Part shown: positions 54,088 through 62,351 of the stretch, in pieces
Layout: each line of letters starts with the position of its first letter
Position numbering within the stretch: the first letter of the stretch is position 1
Source: Bacillota bacterium
Lineage (GTDB): Bacteria > Bacillota > Clostridia > Christensenellales > Aristaeellaceae
DNA length: 64,000 nucleotides
Reading direction: 5' to 3'
NCBI GenBank assembly: GCA_023425025.1
Contig: JAFADG010000021.1
Location: 1-64,000, forward strand
Position numbers and translations under genes: made by a program
The notes under the pieces: generated by a model
The model's database searches: none
What the model was told of the DNA's origin: nothing
The model's input: only the letters and a program-made list of their open reading frames with translations

Positions 54088-56550
54088 TCAATGATAAGGC
54101 TTGAACCTTTTCAGCCTTAGCGCGTTGGTTAAAACCGATACGGAGCTTAGCGCCATGGCCGCCGCCGCGATCACGGGATTGAGTAACGGCCCGCCGAACA
54201 GGTGCAGCAGCCCTGCCGCCACGGGAATGCCCAGCGTGTTGTACGCAAAGGCCCAGAACAGGTTTTGCTTGATGTTGCGGATGGTGCTCTTGCTCAACTG
54301 GATGCCCGTGGGCACATCCATCAAGTCACTGCGCATCAGTACGATGTCGGCGGATTCCATGGCTACGTCCGTGCCGGAGCCGATGGCGATGCCTACGTCC
54401 GCCTGGGTCAGCGCAGGCGCGTCATTGATGCCGTCGCCTACCATGGCTACCTTCCGGCCTTCCGCCTGCAGCTTTTTGACCTCGCTGGACTTATCCTGAG
54501 GCAGCACCTCGGCCAGCACCCTGGTAATACCCACCTGCTTGGCAATGGCCTGAGCGGTTCTTGCGTTGTCACCGGTGATCATGGCCACTTCGATGCCCAT
54601 TTTGTTGAGCTTTTGGATGGCCCTGGCGCTGCTTTCCTTTACCACGTCGGCCACGGCGATGATGCCGGCGATTTTCCCATCCAGGGCGGCGTACATGGGC
54701 GTTTTGCCCTCCCCGGCCAGGCGGTTGGATTCCGTCTCCAGTTCCTGAAGGGAGATTTCGCGTTCGTTCATCAGCTTTTTGTTGCCGATCAGCGTTGCGA
54801 TGCCGTCGATCACGACCTCGATGCCGCGGCCGGGAATGGCGGAAAACTGGCTGCCAGCAAGGATGGGCAGGCCTTCCTTCTCGGCCCCCCGCACGATGGC
54901 CGCGCCAAGGGGATGCTCCGACCCCTTTTCGGCGGAAGCGGCGATCTGCAAAAGCCTTTCCCTTGCAATTCCGCCTGCCGGAAGAATATCCGTCACCTCG
55001 GGCTTGCCTTCGGTAATGGTGCCGGTCTTGTCAAACACGATGGTACTTAACTTGTGGGCGGTTTCCAGCGCCTCGCCGCCCTTGATGAGGATGCCGTATT
55101 CCGCACCCTTGCCCGTGCCCACCATGATGGCGGTAGGCGTGGCCAGGCCCAGCGCGCAGGGGCAGGCGATGACCAGCACGGATACGAACACCGTCAGCGC
55201 AAAGGAGAGGGATTCGCCGGCCAGGAGCCACGCGCCAAAGACCAGCAGGGCAATCAGGCACACAACGGGCACAAAGTATCCGGAAACGATGTCCGCCATC
55301 TTGGCAATGGGCGCCTTGGTGCCCTGGGCATCCTCCACCAGTTTGATGATCTGGGCCAGGGCCGTGTCCGCGCCAACCTTCTTGGCTTCAAAGCGGATGA
55401 CGCCGTTTGCGTTGATGGTGGCGGCAAACACCTTGTCGCCGGCCTTTTTGTCAATGGGCATGCTCTCGCCGGTAAGCATCGATTCATCCACAGAGGTGGC
55501 TCCATCCAGTACCACGCCGTCCACGGGAATCTTTTCGCCGGGCTTTACCAGTATGATGTCGCCGATTTCCACCTCATCGATGGGCGTTTCCACTTCCTGC
55601 CCGTTCGTGATCACGATGGCGGTTTTCGGGGCCAGGCCCATCAATTTCTTGATGGCTTCCGAGGTGCGGCCCTTGGACACGGCCTCCAGCGTTTTGCCCA
55701 GCATAATCAGGGTGATGATCACGCCGGCCGTTTCGAAGTACAGCATATCCACAGAAACAAAATGCCCGATGCTGATTTGATAGGTGTTGTACAGGCTGTA
55801 GCCGATGGCGGCCGTGGTGCCGATGGCAATCAGGGAATCCATGTTGGGGCTGCGCTTTATCAGCGCCTTGAAGCCCACCGTATAAAACCTGTTGCCGGCG
55901 ATCACAATGGGGATGGTCAGCAGTATCTCCGTCAGCGCGTAGACCAGCGGATAATTCATAGGATCCAGAAATCCGGGTACCGGCAGCCTCGGCCAGGTGA
56001 GCATGGGCGCCATGGCGATATACAGCAGCGGCAGGCCGAAAACCGCCGATACGATGAACTTGATCCACATCACGCGGATTTCTTTTTGCTTGCGCAGTTT
56101 GTCTTCATCCACCGTATTCCGTTCGGTGCTCAGCGCCTTGTACCCCAGGGATTCGATGGTCTGCCGGATGGAAGAGAGCCGCACCGAACGCGGATCGTAA
56201 TCCAGCGTAGCACGTTCAGTGGCAAAGTTGACAGAGACATTTGTGACGCCGTCGAGCTTGCCCAAGCCCCGCTCGATCCGCTGGGCGCAGGCCGCGCAGG
56301 TCATGCCGCCGATGGGAATGGTGACATGGCTGCCGGCGGCTGCCTCCGCCACGCCGTACCCCGCTTTTTCCACGGCTTCCTTGATTTCCTTGTCCGACAG
56401 CGCAGCCGCGTCATATTCCACCGTCAGCTTTTCGGTGGCGAAGTTTACCGCCGCGGCCGCCACGCCGCCAAGCTTGCCTACCGCCTTTTCCACCCGCTGG
56501 GCGCACGCCGCGCAGGTCATGCCGGTGATGGTAAGGGTCTCCTTATTCAT
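54088..56550 (-). CDS. copA: Copper-exporting P1B-type ATPase
   Basis: 820 residues. Two N-terminal HMA domains with GMTCAAC (Cys13/16 and Cys85/88), eight membrane helices, TGESMPIDKK, the Cu(I)-site CPC in VIACPCALGLATPTA, phosphorylation motif VFDKTGTITEGK, and GDGINDAPALTQADVGIAIG. It pumps Cu(I) out of the cytoplasm. It lies in one operon with csoR, a DUF2318 gene, a lipoprotein gene and copZ. Confidence 0.98.
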   Translation of the reverse strand: MNKETLTITGMTCAACAQRVEKAVGKLGGVAAAAVNFATEKLTVEYDAAALSDKEIKEAVEKAGYGVAEAAAGSHVTIPIGGMTCAACAQRIERGLGKLDGVTNVSVNFATERATLDYDPRSVRLSSIRQTIESLGYKALSTERNTVDEDKLRKQKEIRVMWIKFIVSAVFGLPLLYIAMAPMLTWPRLPVPGFLDPMNYPLVYALTEILLTIPIVIAGNRFYTVGFKALIKRSPNMDSLIAIGTTAAIGYSLYNTYQISIGHFVSVDMLYFETAGVIITLIMLGKTLEAVSKGRTSEAIKKLMGLAPKTAIVITNGQEVETPIDEVEIGDIILVKPGEKIPVDGVVLDGATSVDESMLTGESMPIDKKAGDKVFAATINANGVIRFEAKKVGADTALAQIIKLVEDAQGTKAPIAKMADIVSGYFVPVVCLIALLVFGAWLLAGESLSFALTVFVSVLVIACPCALGLATPTAIMVGTGKGAEYGILIKGGEALETAHKLSTIVFDKTGTITEGKPEVTDILPAGGIARERLLQIAASAEKGSEHPLGAAIVRGAEKEGLPILAGSQFSAIPGRGIEVVIDGIATLIGNKKLMNEREISLQELETESNRLAGEGKTPMYAALDGKIAGIIAVADVVKESSARAIQKLNKMGIEVAMITGDNARTAQAIAKQVGITRVLAEVLPQDKSSEVKKLQAEGRKVAMVGDGINDAPALTQADVGIAIGSGTDVAMESADIVLMRSDLMDVPTGIQLSKSTIRNIKQNLFWAFAYNTLGIPVAAGLLHLFGGPLLNPVIAAAAMALSSVSVLTNALRLKRFKPYH

Positions 56551-56613
56551 GGTTGTTTCCAGCCTTTCCGGTTCGCCGTCCGCCCATATCCCGGCGGCGC
56601 ATAGATAATAGAA

Positions 56614-57177
56614 TCAATATTTCCAATTGATGAAGAATTCCTTCGCCGCCTGAAGCAGCTCATAGGGGAAGGTGATGTTGTTTTCATCCACCGTCTTGTA
56701 TTCTTCCACGATGGGCAGCGGGTTGCAGCCGCCCCTTACCTTCTCCACATCGCTGGTTTTGAAGCGGTTGCCGCAGTTCTGGCACACCAGCGTGTCGCCC
56801 TCCTGCACATAATATCCCCTGCCGGAATCGTAGCACACCTGGCAGGTGTTAAAAGCCGTGCGGATGGTGCCATCCGGCGCCTTCACCGCGAACAGCTCCA
56901 TCTCAACGCCGTCCACCACGATGGGGTAGAAGATGGCTGTTTCGGTAATGCCGGCCACGGGAATCACATAATCCTCTGTAACGACGGCGGGCGTTACCGC
57001 AGGCGATGCGGTTGTTTCCCCCTGCACCGGGGGCAGTACGGCGGGTGCGGGCGTTACAGTGCCGGTGCCCGAGGCAAGCGCGGCCCCCAAAATGGCGAGC
57101 GCCAGTACCAGCGCGCCAAGAATGTAGAAGGCGGGCTTGGGCGACGGCTTCTTTGTATTTTTGCTTGTGTTTGGCAT
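56614..57177 (-). CDS. DUF2318 membrane-anchored protein
   Basis: 187 residues with one N-terminal helix (AFYILGALVLALAILGAALA), a Pro/Thr/Ala linker, and a C-terminal DUF2318 domain with FNTCQVCYDSGRGYY and VCQNCGNRF, i.e. two CxxC pairs for metal or cluster binding, facing outside. The family is often found with iron-transport genes; here it is between csoR and copA. It may handle copper or act as an electron-transfer component. Function inferred only. Confidence 0.85.
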   Translation of the reverse strand: MPNTSKNTKKPSPKPAFYILGALVLALAILGAALASGTGTVTPAPAVLPPVQGETTASPAVTPAVVTEDYVIPVAGITETAIFYPIVVDGVEMELFAVKAPDGTIRTAFNTCQVCYDSGRGYYVQEGDTLVCQNCGNRFKTSDVEKVRGGCNPLPIVEEYKTVDENNITFPYELLQAAKEFFINWKY

Positions 57178-57245
57178 GGTGGTGATCCATCCTTTCCGAA
57201 TCGGTTTATTCCTTGCTGCATGCCCTGCCTGATTGCGGCCATGCC

Positions 57246-57599
57246 CTATAGCAGCCTGCCGATGGTGGTGAGCAGCTCGTCGACCACTTCGTCCTCGCCA
57301 CCCCGGATCCTATCCACCAGGCAGCCGTGAATGTGGTTTTCCAGCACCATTTTGCTGATGGAGGTCAATGCCGCCCGTACTGCCGCGACCTGGTTGAGAA
57401 TATCGTCGCAGTACGCATCCTTCTCCACCATCCCCTTGACGCCCCGCACCTGGCCTTCCACGCAGTTGAGCCGCCTTAACAGGGTGGCCCGAAGCTTTTC
57501 TTCCCGCACCGTCTTGCGCTGTGAGCAATGGGGGCAGGCGGCCGCCTCCTGATCCGGCGCATCCAAAGTATCCATACGTTCCATTTTCTGATCCGCCAT
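57246..57599 (-). CDS. csoR: CsoR-type copper-sensing repressor
   Basis: 117 residues, DUF156 family four-helix repressor. The Cu(I) ligands are present with the classical spacing: Cys64 (DAYCDDI), His89 and Cys93 (NHIHGC), 25 and 4 residues apart as in M. tuberculosis CsoR. There is an N-terminal extension with CPHC (residues 22-25) not needed for the core fold. First gene of the copper operon, with a G-tract operator directly upstream, so it is autoregulated. Confidence 0.93.
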   Translation of the reverse strand: MADQKMERMDTLDAPDQEAAACPHCSQRKTVREEKLRATLLRRLNCVEGQVRGVKGMVEKDAYCDDILNQVAAVRAALTSISKMVLENHIHGCLVDRIRGGEDEVVDELLTTIGRLL

Positions 57600-57632
57600 C
57601 TATACAATCTCCTTTGCCGGTGATAATCCACC

Positions 57633-57651
57633 ATACCCCCGTGGGGTGTAT
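57633..57651 (-). promoter_or_regulatory. CsoR-like operator
   Basis: A 19-bp palindrome ATACACCCCACGGGGGTAT (minus strand), matching the TACCC-n-GGGTA style of CsoR operators. It starts 4 bp downstream of the -10 hexamer, where a bound repressor would block transcription. Confidence 0.85.
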
Positions 57652-57655
57652 CGAC

Positions 57656-57684
57656 ATTATAAAAAAAGAACTCCCCTTTGTCAA
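57656..57684 (-). promoter_or_regulatory. Copper operon promoter
   Basis: Consensus promoter on the minus strand: TTGACA (57679-57684), 17-bp spacer, TATAAT (57656-57661), followed directly by the CsoR-like palindrome and csoR. Confidence 0.92.
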
Positions 57685-57865
57685 TAAAAATAAATCCGGG
57701 TCCCAAAATACTTTGAGTAACTGCTGAATCAGGGACGGCGGATATCCCTTTCATCAGTTATACATTCATTTTAGCTTTGCATTTTGGAGATTTGATGGAG
57801 ACAGCAAAGAATTTATACTTGATTTTCGCAAGTGTTTTGCCCGCGCAACCTTTGCCGGGCTAAGT

Positions 57866-57893
57866 TTGCAATTTGACCTTCATGTGCTACAAT
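57866..57893 (+). promoter_or_regulatory. Promoter of the amidohydrolase gene
   Basis: -35 TTGCAA (57866-57871), 16-bp spacer, -10 TACAAT (57888-57893), about 45 bp before the ATG at 57938. Confidence 0.6.
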
Positions 57894-57937
57894 GGCTTTT
57901 AAGCAGTATCCATCTTTTTACCAGGGAGGATGAAAGC

Positions 57938-59089
57938 ATGCTTTTGATTCGCGGCGGGCTGGTCCATACAGCCGTTACCCCGGAGCCCTTGGCAGCAGAC
58001 ATATTGATTGAAAACGGGAAAATCAAAGCCATCGGGCAAGGCTTGACGGGAGAAAGCGCGCAAATTATTCCCGCGGAGGGGTTGAGCGTTTATCCCGGCT
58101 TTGTGGAAGCCCACGGCCACATCGGCCTGGATGGCTACGGCATCGGCTACGAGGGCCAGGACTACAATGAGATGAACGATATTATCTCCCCGCAGCTGCG
58201 GGCCATCGACGCCATCCAGCCCATGGACTACGCCCTTAAGGAGGCCAGGGAGGCCGGCGTCACCTGCCTTTGCGTCGGCCCCGGCAGCGCCAACGTGCTG
58301 GGCGGCACCTTTGCGGCCATCAAGCCGGTGGGCAAGCGGGTGGAAAAGATGCTGGTGAAGCGCGAATGCGCCATGAAGTGCGCCTTTGGCGAAAACCCCA
58401 AGCGCTGCTACCGTGACAAGGGCGATTCCACCCGCATGTCCACCGCGGCCAAGCTACGCGAAATGCTCTTTAAAGCAAAGGAATACCAGCAGAAGCTGGA
58501 AGCGGCCGGGGACGACATGAGCAAACGGCCGGGCTTTGACATGAAGCTCAACGCCCTTTTGCCGGTGCTGCGCCGGGAAATCCCCCTAAAGGCCCACGCC
58601 CACCAGGCCGACGATATGTTCACGGCCCTGCGCATCGCCAGGGAATTCAACGTGGACATCACCCTGGAGCACTGCACCGAAGGCCACCTCATCACCGACG
58701 AGCTGGCCCAGGAAAACGTGCCCCTGGCGGTAGGCCCCACCCTTGGCCACGCCTCCAAGTTCGAGCTGCGCAACAAAAGCTGGGATACGCCGGGCGTGCT
58801 GCAAAAGGCCGGCTGCCAGGTATCCATCATCACCGATTCGCCGGTGATCCCGCAAAAATACCTGCCGCTGTGCGCAGGGCTGGCCATCAAATCCGGCATG
58901 GACCCCTTCGGCGCGCTTCAGGCCATTACCATCAATCCCGCCCGCCACATCGGCATTGCAGACCGGGTAGGCTCCCTGGAAGCGGGCAAGGACGCGGATA
59001 TCGTGATCACCGACGGCTCCCCCTTTGAGGTGAGCACAAATGTAAAAATGGTGTTCATCGACGGCGAAAAGGTGTTTGAGCAGGCATAA
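57938..59089 (+). CDS. Amidohydrolase family protein (imidazolonepropionase/dihydroorotase-like)
   Basis: 383 residues. Metal-dependent TIM-barrel hydrolase: VEAHGHIGLDG gives the HxH pair, KAHAHQADDM and LEHCTEGHL provide further His ligands, and TDSPVIP gives the catalytic Asp. The C-terminal PARHIGIADRVGSLEAGKDADIVI is the usual closing motif. The exact substrate (cyclic amide, dipeptide or similar) is not evident. GGGAGGA precedes ATG 57938. It appears to be a single-gene unit. Confidence 0.92.
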   Translation: MLLIRGGLVHTAVTPEPLAADILIENGKIKAIGQGLTGESAQIIPAEGLSVYPGFVEAHGHIGLDGYGIGYEGQDYNEMNDIISPQLRAIDAIQPMDYALKEAREAGVTCLCVGPGSANVLGGTFAAIKPVGKRVEKMLVKRECAMKCAFGENPKRCYRDKGDSTRMSTAAKLREMLFKAKEYQQKLEAAGDDMSKRPGFDMKLNALLPVLRREIPLKAHAHQADDMFTALRIAREFNVDITLEHCTEGHLITDELAQENVPLAVGPTLGHASKFELRNKSWDTPGVLQKAGCQVSIITDSPVIPQKYLPLCAGLAIKSGMDPFGALQAITINPARHIGIADRVGSLEAGKDADIVITDGSPFEVSTNVKMVFIDGEKVFEQA

Positions 59090-59122
59090 TGCAGGAAAAC
59101 GCCCGTTCTAATGATTTTTTTC

Positions 59123-59151
59123 TTGCATTTTTCTCTCCGGTCAGGTATACT
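59123..59151 (+). promoter_or_regulatory. Promoter of the leader ORF and acetyltransferase gene
   Basis: -35 TTGCAT (59123-59128), 17-bp spacer, -10 TATACT (59146-59151). Transcription would start about 25 bp before the leader ORF. Confidence 0.75.
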
Positions 59152-59184
59152 GCTGCAAAACATGCAGGAAAGGAGCTGTAAGCC

Positions 59185-59292
59185 ATGCGCACGATCCCGT
59201 TTGCCGCCTGTTACGATGCATCCGCAAAGTCTGCGTCCGAACGTCACGGTACGCAGGCTTTGGCTCTTTTTGATTTTTTTGAACAGGTGTAG
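59185..59292 (+). CDS. Leader ORF upstream of the GNAT acetyltransferase
   Basis: 35 codons from ATG 59185 to TAG 59290-59292, 9 bp after AAGGAG. The peptide begins MRTIPFAACYDASAKS and ends ALFDFFEQV. A long hairpin forms inside it (59224-59236 with 59251-59264, plus an inner CCG/CGG). It lies between a promoter and an intrinsic terminator, as expected for a leader peptide of a translation-responsive attenuator. No other role evident. Confidence 0.6.
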   Translation: MRTIPFAACYDASAKSASERHGTQALALFDFFEQV

Positions 59293-59318
59293 CGTCCCCG
59301 CACCCTGATCAAAGGCAA

Positions 59319-59356
59319 AAAGCGGCCGAGGCGAAAAACCTTGGCCGCTTTTTTTA
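59319..59356 (+). terminator. Leader terminator upstream of the acetyltransferase (attenuator candidate)
   Basis: A 13-bp stem (59319-59331 with 59339-59351, one mismatch/G-U) with loop CGAAAAA and a run of seven or more T (59349-59355). It lies 26 bp after the leader ORF stop and 31 bp before the acetyltransferase ATG, so the gene can be expressed only by readthrough from this promoter. Confidence 0.88.
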
Positions 59357-59387
59357 TATACAAAATCAAAACCAAGGGAGATGCAAA

Positions 59388-60416
59388 ATGATGAAAACCC
59401 TGGAGGCCAGCCGCCTGACGCTCCGTCCATTCACCCCGGACGACCTTGACGCCGTCCACAGCTACGCGTGCGTTCCGGAAAACATACTTTTCATGGAGTG
59501 GGGACCCAACACCCGGGAGGATACCCAGGCCTTTCTCACAAGGTCCATTGCGGCGGCGGAAGAAGTCCCCTGCCAGAATTACCAATACGCCGCCGTGCTT
59601 CATGATACCGGCCGGCTCATCGGCGCCTGCAACCTTGCCCTGTCAGGCGATGAAGCGGAAATCGGCTGGATACTGCACCGAGATTTCTGGAAGCAGGGCT
59701 ATGGGCCTGAAATGGGAGAAGCCATGCTGCGCCTTGGCTTTGAGGAGCTCGCGCTGCACCGCATCGCCGCACGCTGCGACGCGGACAATTATGGTTCCTA
59801 CCGCGTGATGGAAAAAATCGGCATGCGAAGGGAGGGGCTGCGCATCGAAGGACGCTCGGGCAGCAAACTGTCCGGCCAGAAATACGGCGATGAATTGACC
59901 TATGCCATCCTAAAAGACGAATGGGACATTCGCAAGGAAATCGGATACTACAACGCCCTTCCGGTGAACTTTGACGGATTTATCGATGTGCCGCAACTCT
60001 CCGACGGCGAAATCCACCTGGTCTGCACAGCAAAAAAGCCCGCCGTGCCCGAAAAGAAATTCGTGCCCGCCTACCACTTTGCCGTATGCCGGGCCGGGGA
60101 GACGATCGGCGATATCAATTTGCGGATCGGCTATACCGACAGCCTGTACTATGGCGGACAGATTGGCTATAACATTGACGAAAAATACCGTGGCAACGGA
60201 TTCGCGGTAACCGCCTGCCGCCTTTTGACGCCTGTGGCAAAGGCCCACGGCATGAAAAAGCTGCTGATCACAAACATACATACGAATACCGCGTCCAGGC
60301 GCGTGTGCGAAAAGCTTGGGGCACGGCATGTGCGCCTGGCCAGGATACCCCAGTGGCATGACATGTACAAAGAGGGAAAACGGATTGTGAACATATTCGA
60401 ATGGGATGCGGAGTAA
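59388..60416 (+). CDS. Double-domain GNAT N-acetyltransferase
   Basis: 342 residues, two GNAT domains in tandem. Domain 1 (about 1-175) is RimJ/RimL-like, with RLTLRPFTPDDLDAVHSY and the acetyl-CoA loop HRDFWKQGYGPEMGEAML. Domain 2 (about 185-342) has a second loop DEKYRGNGFAVTACRLL and NTASRRVCEKLGARHV. Such enzymes acetylate protein N-termini, peptides or antibiotics. AAGGGAG precedes the ATG. The attenuator-like leader makes a stress or antibiotic-linked role plausible, but the substrate is unknown. Confidence 0.9.
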   Translation: MMKTLEASRLTLRPFTPDDLDAVHSYACVPENILFMEWGPNTREDTQAFLTRSIAAAEEVPCQNYQYAAVLHDTGRLIGACNLALSGDEAEIGWILHRDFWKQGYGPEMGEAMLRLGFEELALHRIAARCDADNYGSYRVMEKIGMRREGLRIEGRSGSKLSGQKYGDELTYAILKDEWDIRKEIGYYNALPVNFDGFIDVPQLSDGEIHLVCTAKKPAVPEKKFVPAYHFAVCRAGETIGDINLRIGYTDSLYYGGQIGYNIDEKYRGNGFAVTACRLLTPVAKAHGMKKLLITNIHTNTASRRVCEKLGARHVRLARIPQWHDMYKEGKRIVNIFEWDAE

Positions 60417-60432
60417 CACCGCATCCCATTTT
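60400..60432 (+). terminator. Terminator overlapping the end of the acetyltransferase gene
   Basis: A perfect 12-bp stem AATGGGATGCGG/CCGCATCCCATT (60400-60411 with 60419-60430) with a 7-nt loop that contains the TAA stop, followed by TTTTGG. Confidence 0.75.
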
Positions 60433-60511
60433 GGAAAACCCACGGATGAAGCCGCCCGGAACAGCAAAAGCTACAAAAGGATCCCAATGCGTTGAAAAAG
60501 AGGAAACCGCC

Positions 60512-61198
60512 TTGTCATCGCCCGCATCTTCTCCGCAGGAAAGGAACAGCTTTGCCGTCGCCCTTGCCTACATGCCGGCGCTTTTGATCGCCTGGAGCGG
60601 GGCCTGGCTTTTTGCCATATGGCTGCGGGAGCAAAATACCTGGTTCGGCCAGCCCTTTGGCGCGTTTGTCTATTGGCTGGCCCTGCGGATCGTGCTGTGG
60701 GTGCTGCCATCGCTGCACATCATCCGCCTGTCAGGCCGCAATGTAAAAGAAGTCCTGGGATTTGGCCGCCTGAAGGCCATCCTTTTATGGGGCGGGATCA
60801 CGGGGCTGATCTGGGGCGGCAAGACTCCCCTTTTTGCGCTGCTTGGCGGCCAGCCGGTCGGGCCCATCGTCTGGGACTGGTCCTTTGTCACTGCCGTCCT
60901 GTACGCGCCTTTGGTGGAGGAGATCGCCTTCCGCGGCGCGCTGATGGGCGCCCTGATGACGCGCATGCGCTTTTTCACCGCCAACCTGTTAACCGGCGTG
61001 CTGTTTCTTTTGATCCATTTCCCCAGCTGGTATTTTGAAGGCCTGTTCCGGTCGGACCTTTTGATCCCCGCCAGTTATTCGGTTGGCATACTGCTGCTGG
61101 GCTGGATTCTGGGCATCGTGGCCCACCGCGCAAAATCGGTGGCAGCCGCCGGCTTTATGCACATGCTCAACAACCTCTTTCAGCGATTTTTGGCGTAG
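60512..61198 (+). CDS. CPBP-family intramembrane metalloprotease
   Basis: About 228 residues, six or more membrane helices. Motif 1 is VEEIAFRGALMGAL (EExxxR) and motif 2 holds LIHFPSW with the His; a later HMLNN supplies the third conserved position. Abi/CPBP proteins cleave within membranes or process peptides. I favour TTG 60512 with AAGAGG upstream; an ATG at 60446 in the same frame is an alternative. Its 3' end overlaps the convergent TetR gene by 32 bp. Confidence 0.85.
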   Translation: MSSPASSPQERNSFAVALAYMPALLIAWSGAWLFAIWLREQNTWFGQPFGAFVYWLALRIVLWVLPSLHIIRLSGRNVKEVLGFGRLKAILLWGGITGLIWGGKTPLFALLGGQPVGPIVWDWSFVTAVLYAPLVEEIAFRGALMGALMTRMRFFTANLLTGVLFLLIHFPSWYFEGLFRSDLLIPASYSVGILLLGWILGIVAHRAKSVAAAGFMHMLNNLFQRFLA

Positions 61199-61781
61199 CG
61201 CTTTCACAAAAGACGCGGTCCGCATAGCTGCTCACCCACTGCCGGCGGGCTTCTTCGTCCCTTAAGTCTATATGCATTTCCTGCTGTATGACATCCGTCC
61301 GCAAAAACATGCCCTGGAAATCCAGCACGATCATGGTAGCGATTTGCCGGGGATCATAGGCCAGGTTCCTCTCCCGAAGCGCCGCTTCCATCAGCGGCAG
61401 GTAAGCCCGGATCGTCTGGGCGGTGTTATCGTTTGCGTGGGGCTTTTCATGATCGGTGAGTATGGAGATTTTCGAAATATTCTCGTTGTTGTACAAAAAG
61501 TCAAAATTCAGTGTAAGGAGGCGCTTGAGCTTCAAAAAGGCCGTAGGTTCCTTGACAGTCGCGGAAACAGCGCCGAATTTCTCGATCACATCGCCGATGA
61601 TCACCTGAACGCACTGGGCGATCAGGTTTTCCTTCGTCGCAAAGTGATAGTTGATCTGGCTGATGCTGGTGCCGGCCTCCCGGCAGATATCCCTTACGGT
61701 AATGTCCATCAGCCGGCTGTCCTTGGCCTCGATCAGCCGTATGGTATCCGCTATGATTTTTTGCCTGGTGTCACGCTTCAT
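61167..61781 (-). CDS. TetR-family transcriptional regulator
   Basis: About 204 residues. N-terminal HTH: TRQKIIADTIRLIE, ITVRDICREAGTSISQINYHFATKENLI. The C-terminal ligand domain is typical in length with no diagnostic motif. ATG 61781 follows AGGTGG; the frame is open upstream into the partner gene. It is cotranscribed with the small membrane protein gene upstream and probably binds the palindrome at 62195-62225, regulating its own operon. Confidence 0.92.
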   Translation of the reverse strand: MKRDTRQKIIADTIRLIEAKDSRLMDITVRDICREAGTSISQINYHFATKENLIAQCVQVIIGDVIEKFGAVSATVKEPTAFLKLKRLLTLNFDFLYNNENISKISILTDHEKPHANDNTAQTIRAYLPLMEAALRERNLAYDPRQIATMIVLDFQGMFLRTDVIQQEMHIDLRDEEARRQWVSSYADRVFCESATPKIAERGC

Positions 61782-61792
61782 GCGGCCACCTG

Positions 61793-62157
61793 TCAGCGGA
61801 CCAGAAAGTACAGGCGGCCGATCACCGTCTTCAAAGAGGCGCAAATGGCGATCACCCAAAGCGCTGATACGGGCTCGCTGACCACCGGCAGTTTCCACTG
61901 AAAGATTTGGGTCAACAGGGCCAGCAGCGCGGCGGCGCCGATCAGATACCCCAAAATCGTCAGCGGATGGGCCGGCGCGGCGTTGATGAACCTGCCCACG
62001 CTGATGGTGCAAAACGCCATGCCGATAACGCCCAGCGTAATGGCGGCGGACCTGGGCCCTTCCACAAACCAGATTTTTTTCCGGAAAGGCCCGCGTACAT
62101 GATCAGGCCGGTGACGGCCAGCGTAAAAACAGCAATCATGATCTCCTGCATGGGCAT
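61793..62157 (-). pseudogene. Small membrane protein with frameshift at an A7 run
   Basis: The N-terminal part (PMQEIMIAVFTLAVTGLIMYAGLSGK, here split) is in one frame from ATG 62157 (GGGGAGG upstream), and the rest (KIWFVEGPRSAAITLGVIG onward, to 61793) is in another. The switch falls at A7 on the coding strand (62074-62080). Joined, it gives a ~120-residue protein with four hydrophobic helices. It could be a true frameshift, a sequencing or assembly error, phase variation, or slippage. Family not recognised. Confidence 0.7.
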
Positions 62158-62194
62158 GATCCTCCCCGCTTTCTCCATAAGGATTCTTCCTCCA

Positions 62195-62225
62195 TTTCGA
62201 ACAATATTTCAAACATTGTTCGAAA
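62195..62225 (-). promoter_or_regulatory. TetR operator candidate
   Basis: Perfect 11-bp inverted repeat TTTCGAACAAT / ATTGTTCGAAA with a 9-bp centre, immediately downstream of the -10 hexamer and upstream of the membrane protein/TetR pair. Confidence 0.82.
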
Positions 62226-62228
62226 TTG

Positions 62229-62257
62229 AGTATACCACTGCTGTCTATTCCTGTCAA
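62229..62257 (-). promoter_or_regulatory. Promoter of the TetR operon
   Basis: Minus-strand -35 TTGACA (62252-62257), 17-bp spacer, -10 TATACT (62229-62234). Confidence 0.88.
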
Positions 62258-62351
62258 TAGAAAATGGATGATTTGGTTGCCATATTTTAAATGCAGTGAC
62301 GAATATCACGTGGCTGCCAACAAAAACAGAGCTATCGCTCCAGTCGCATAA

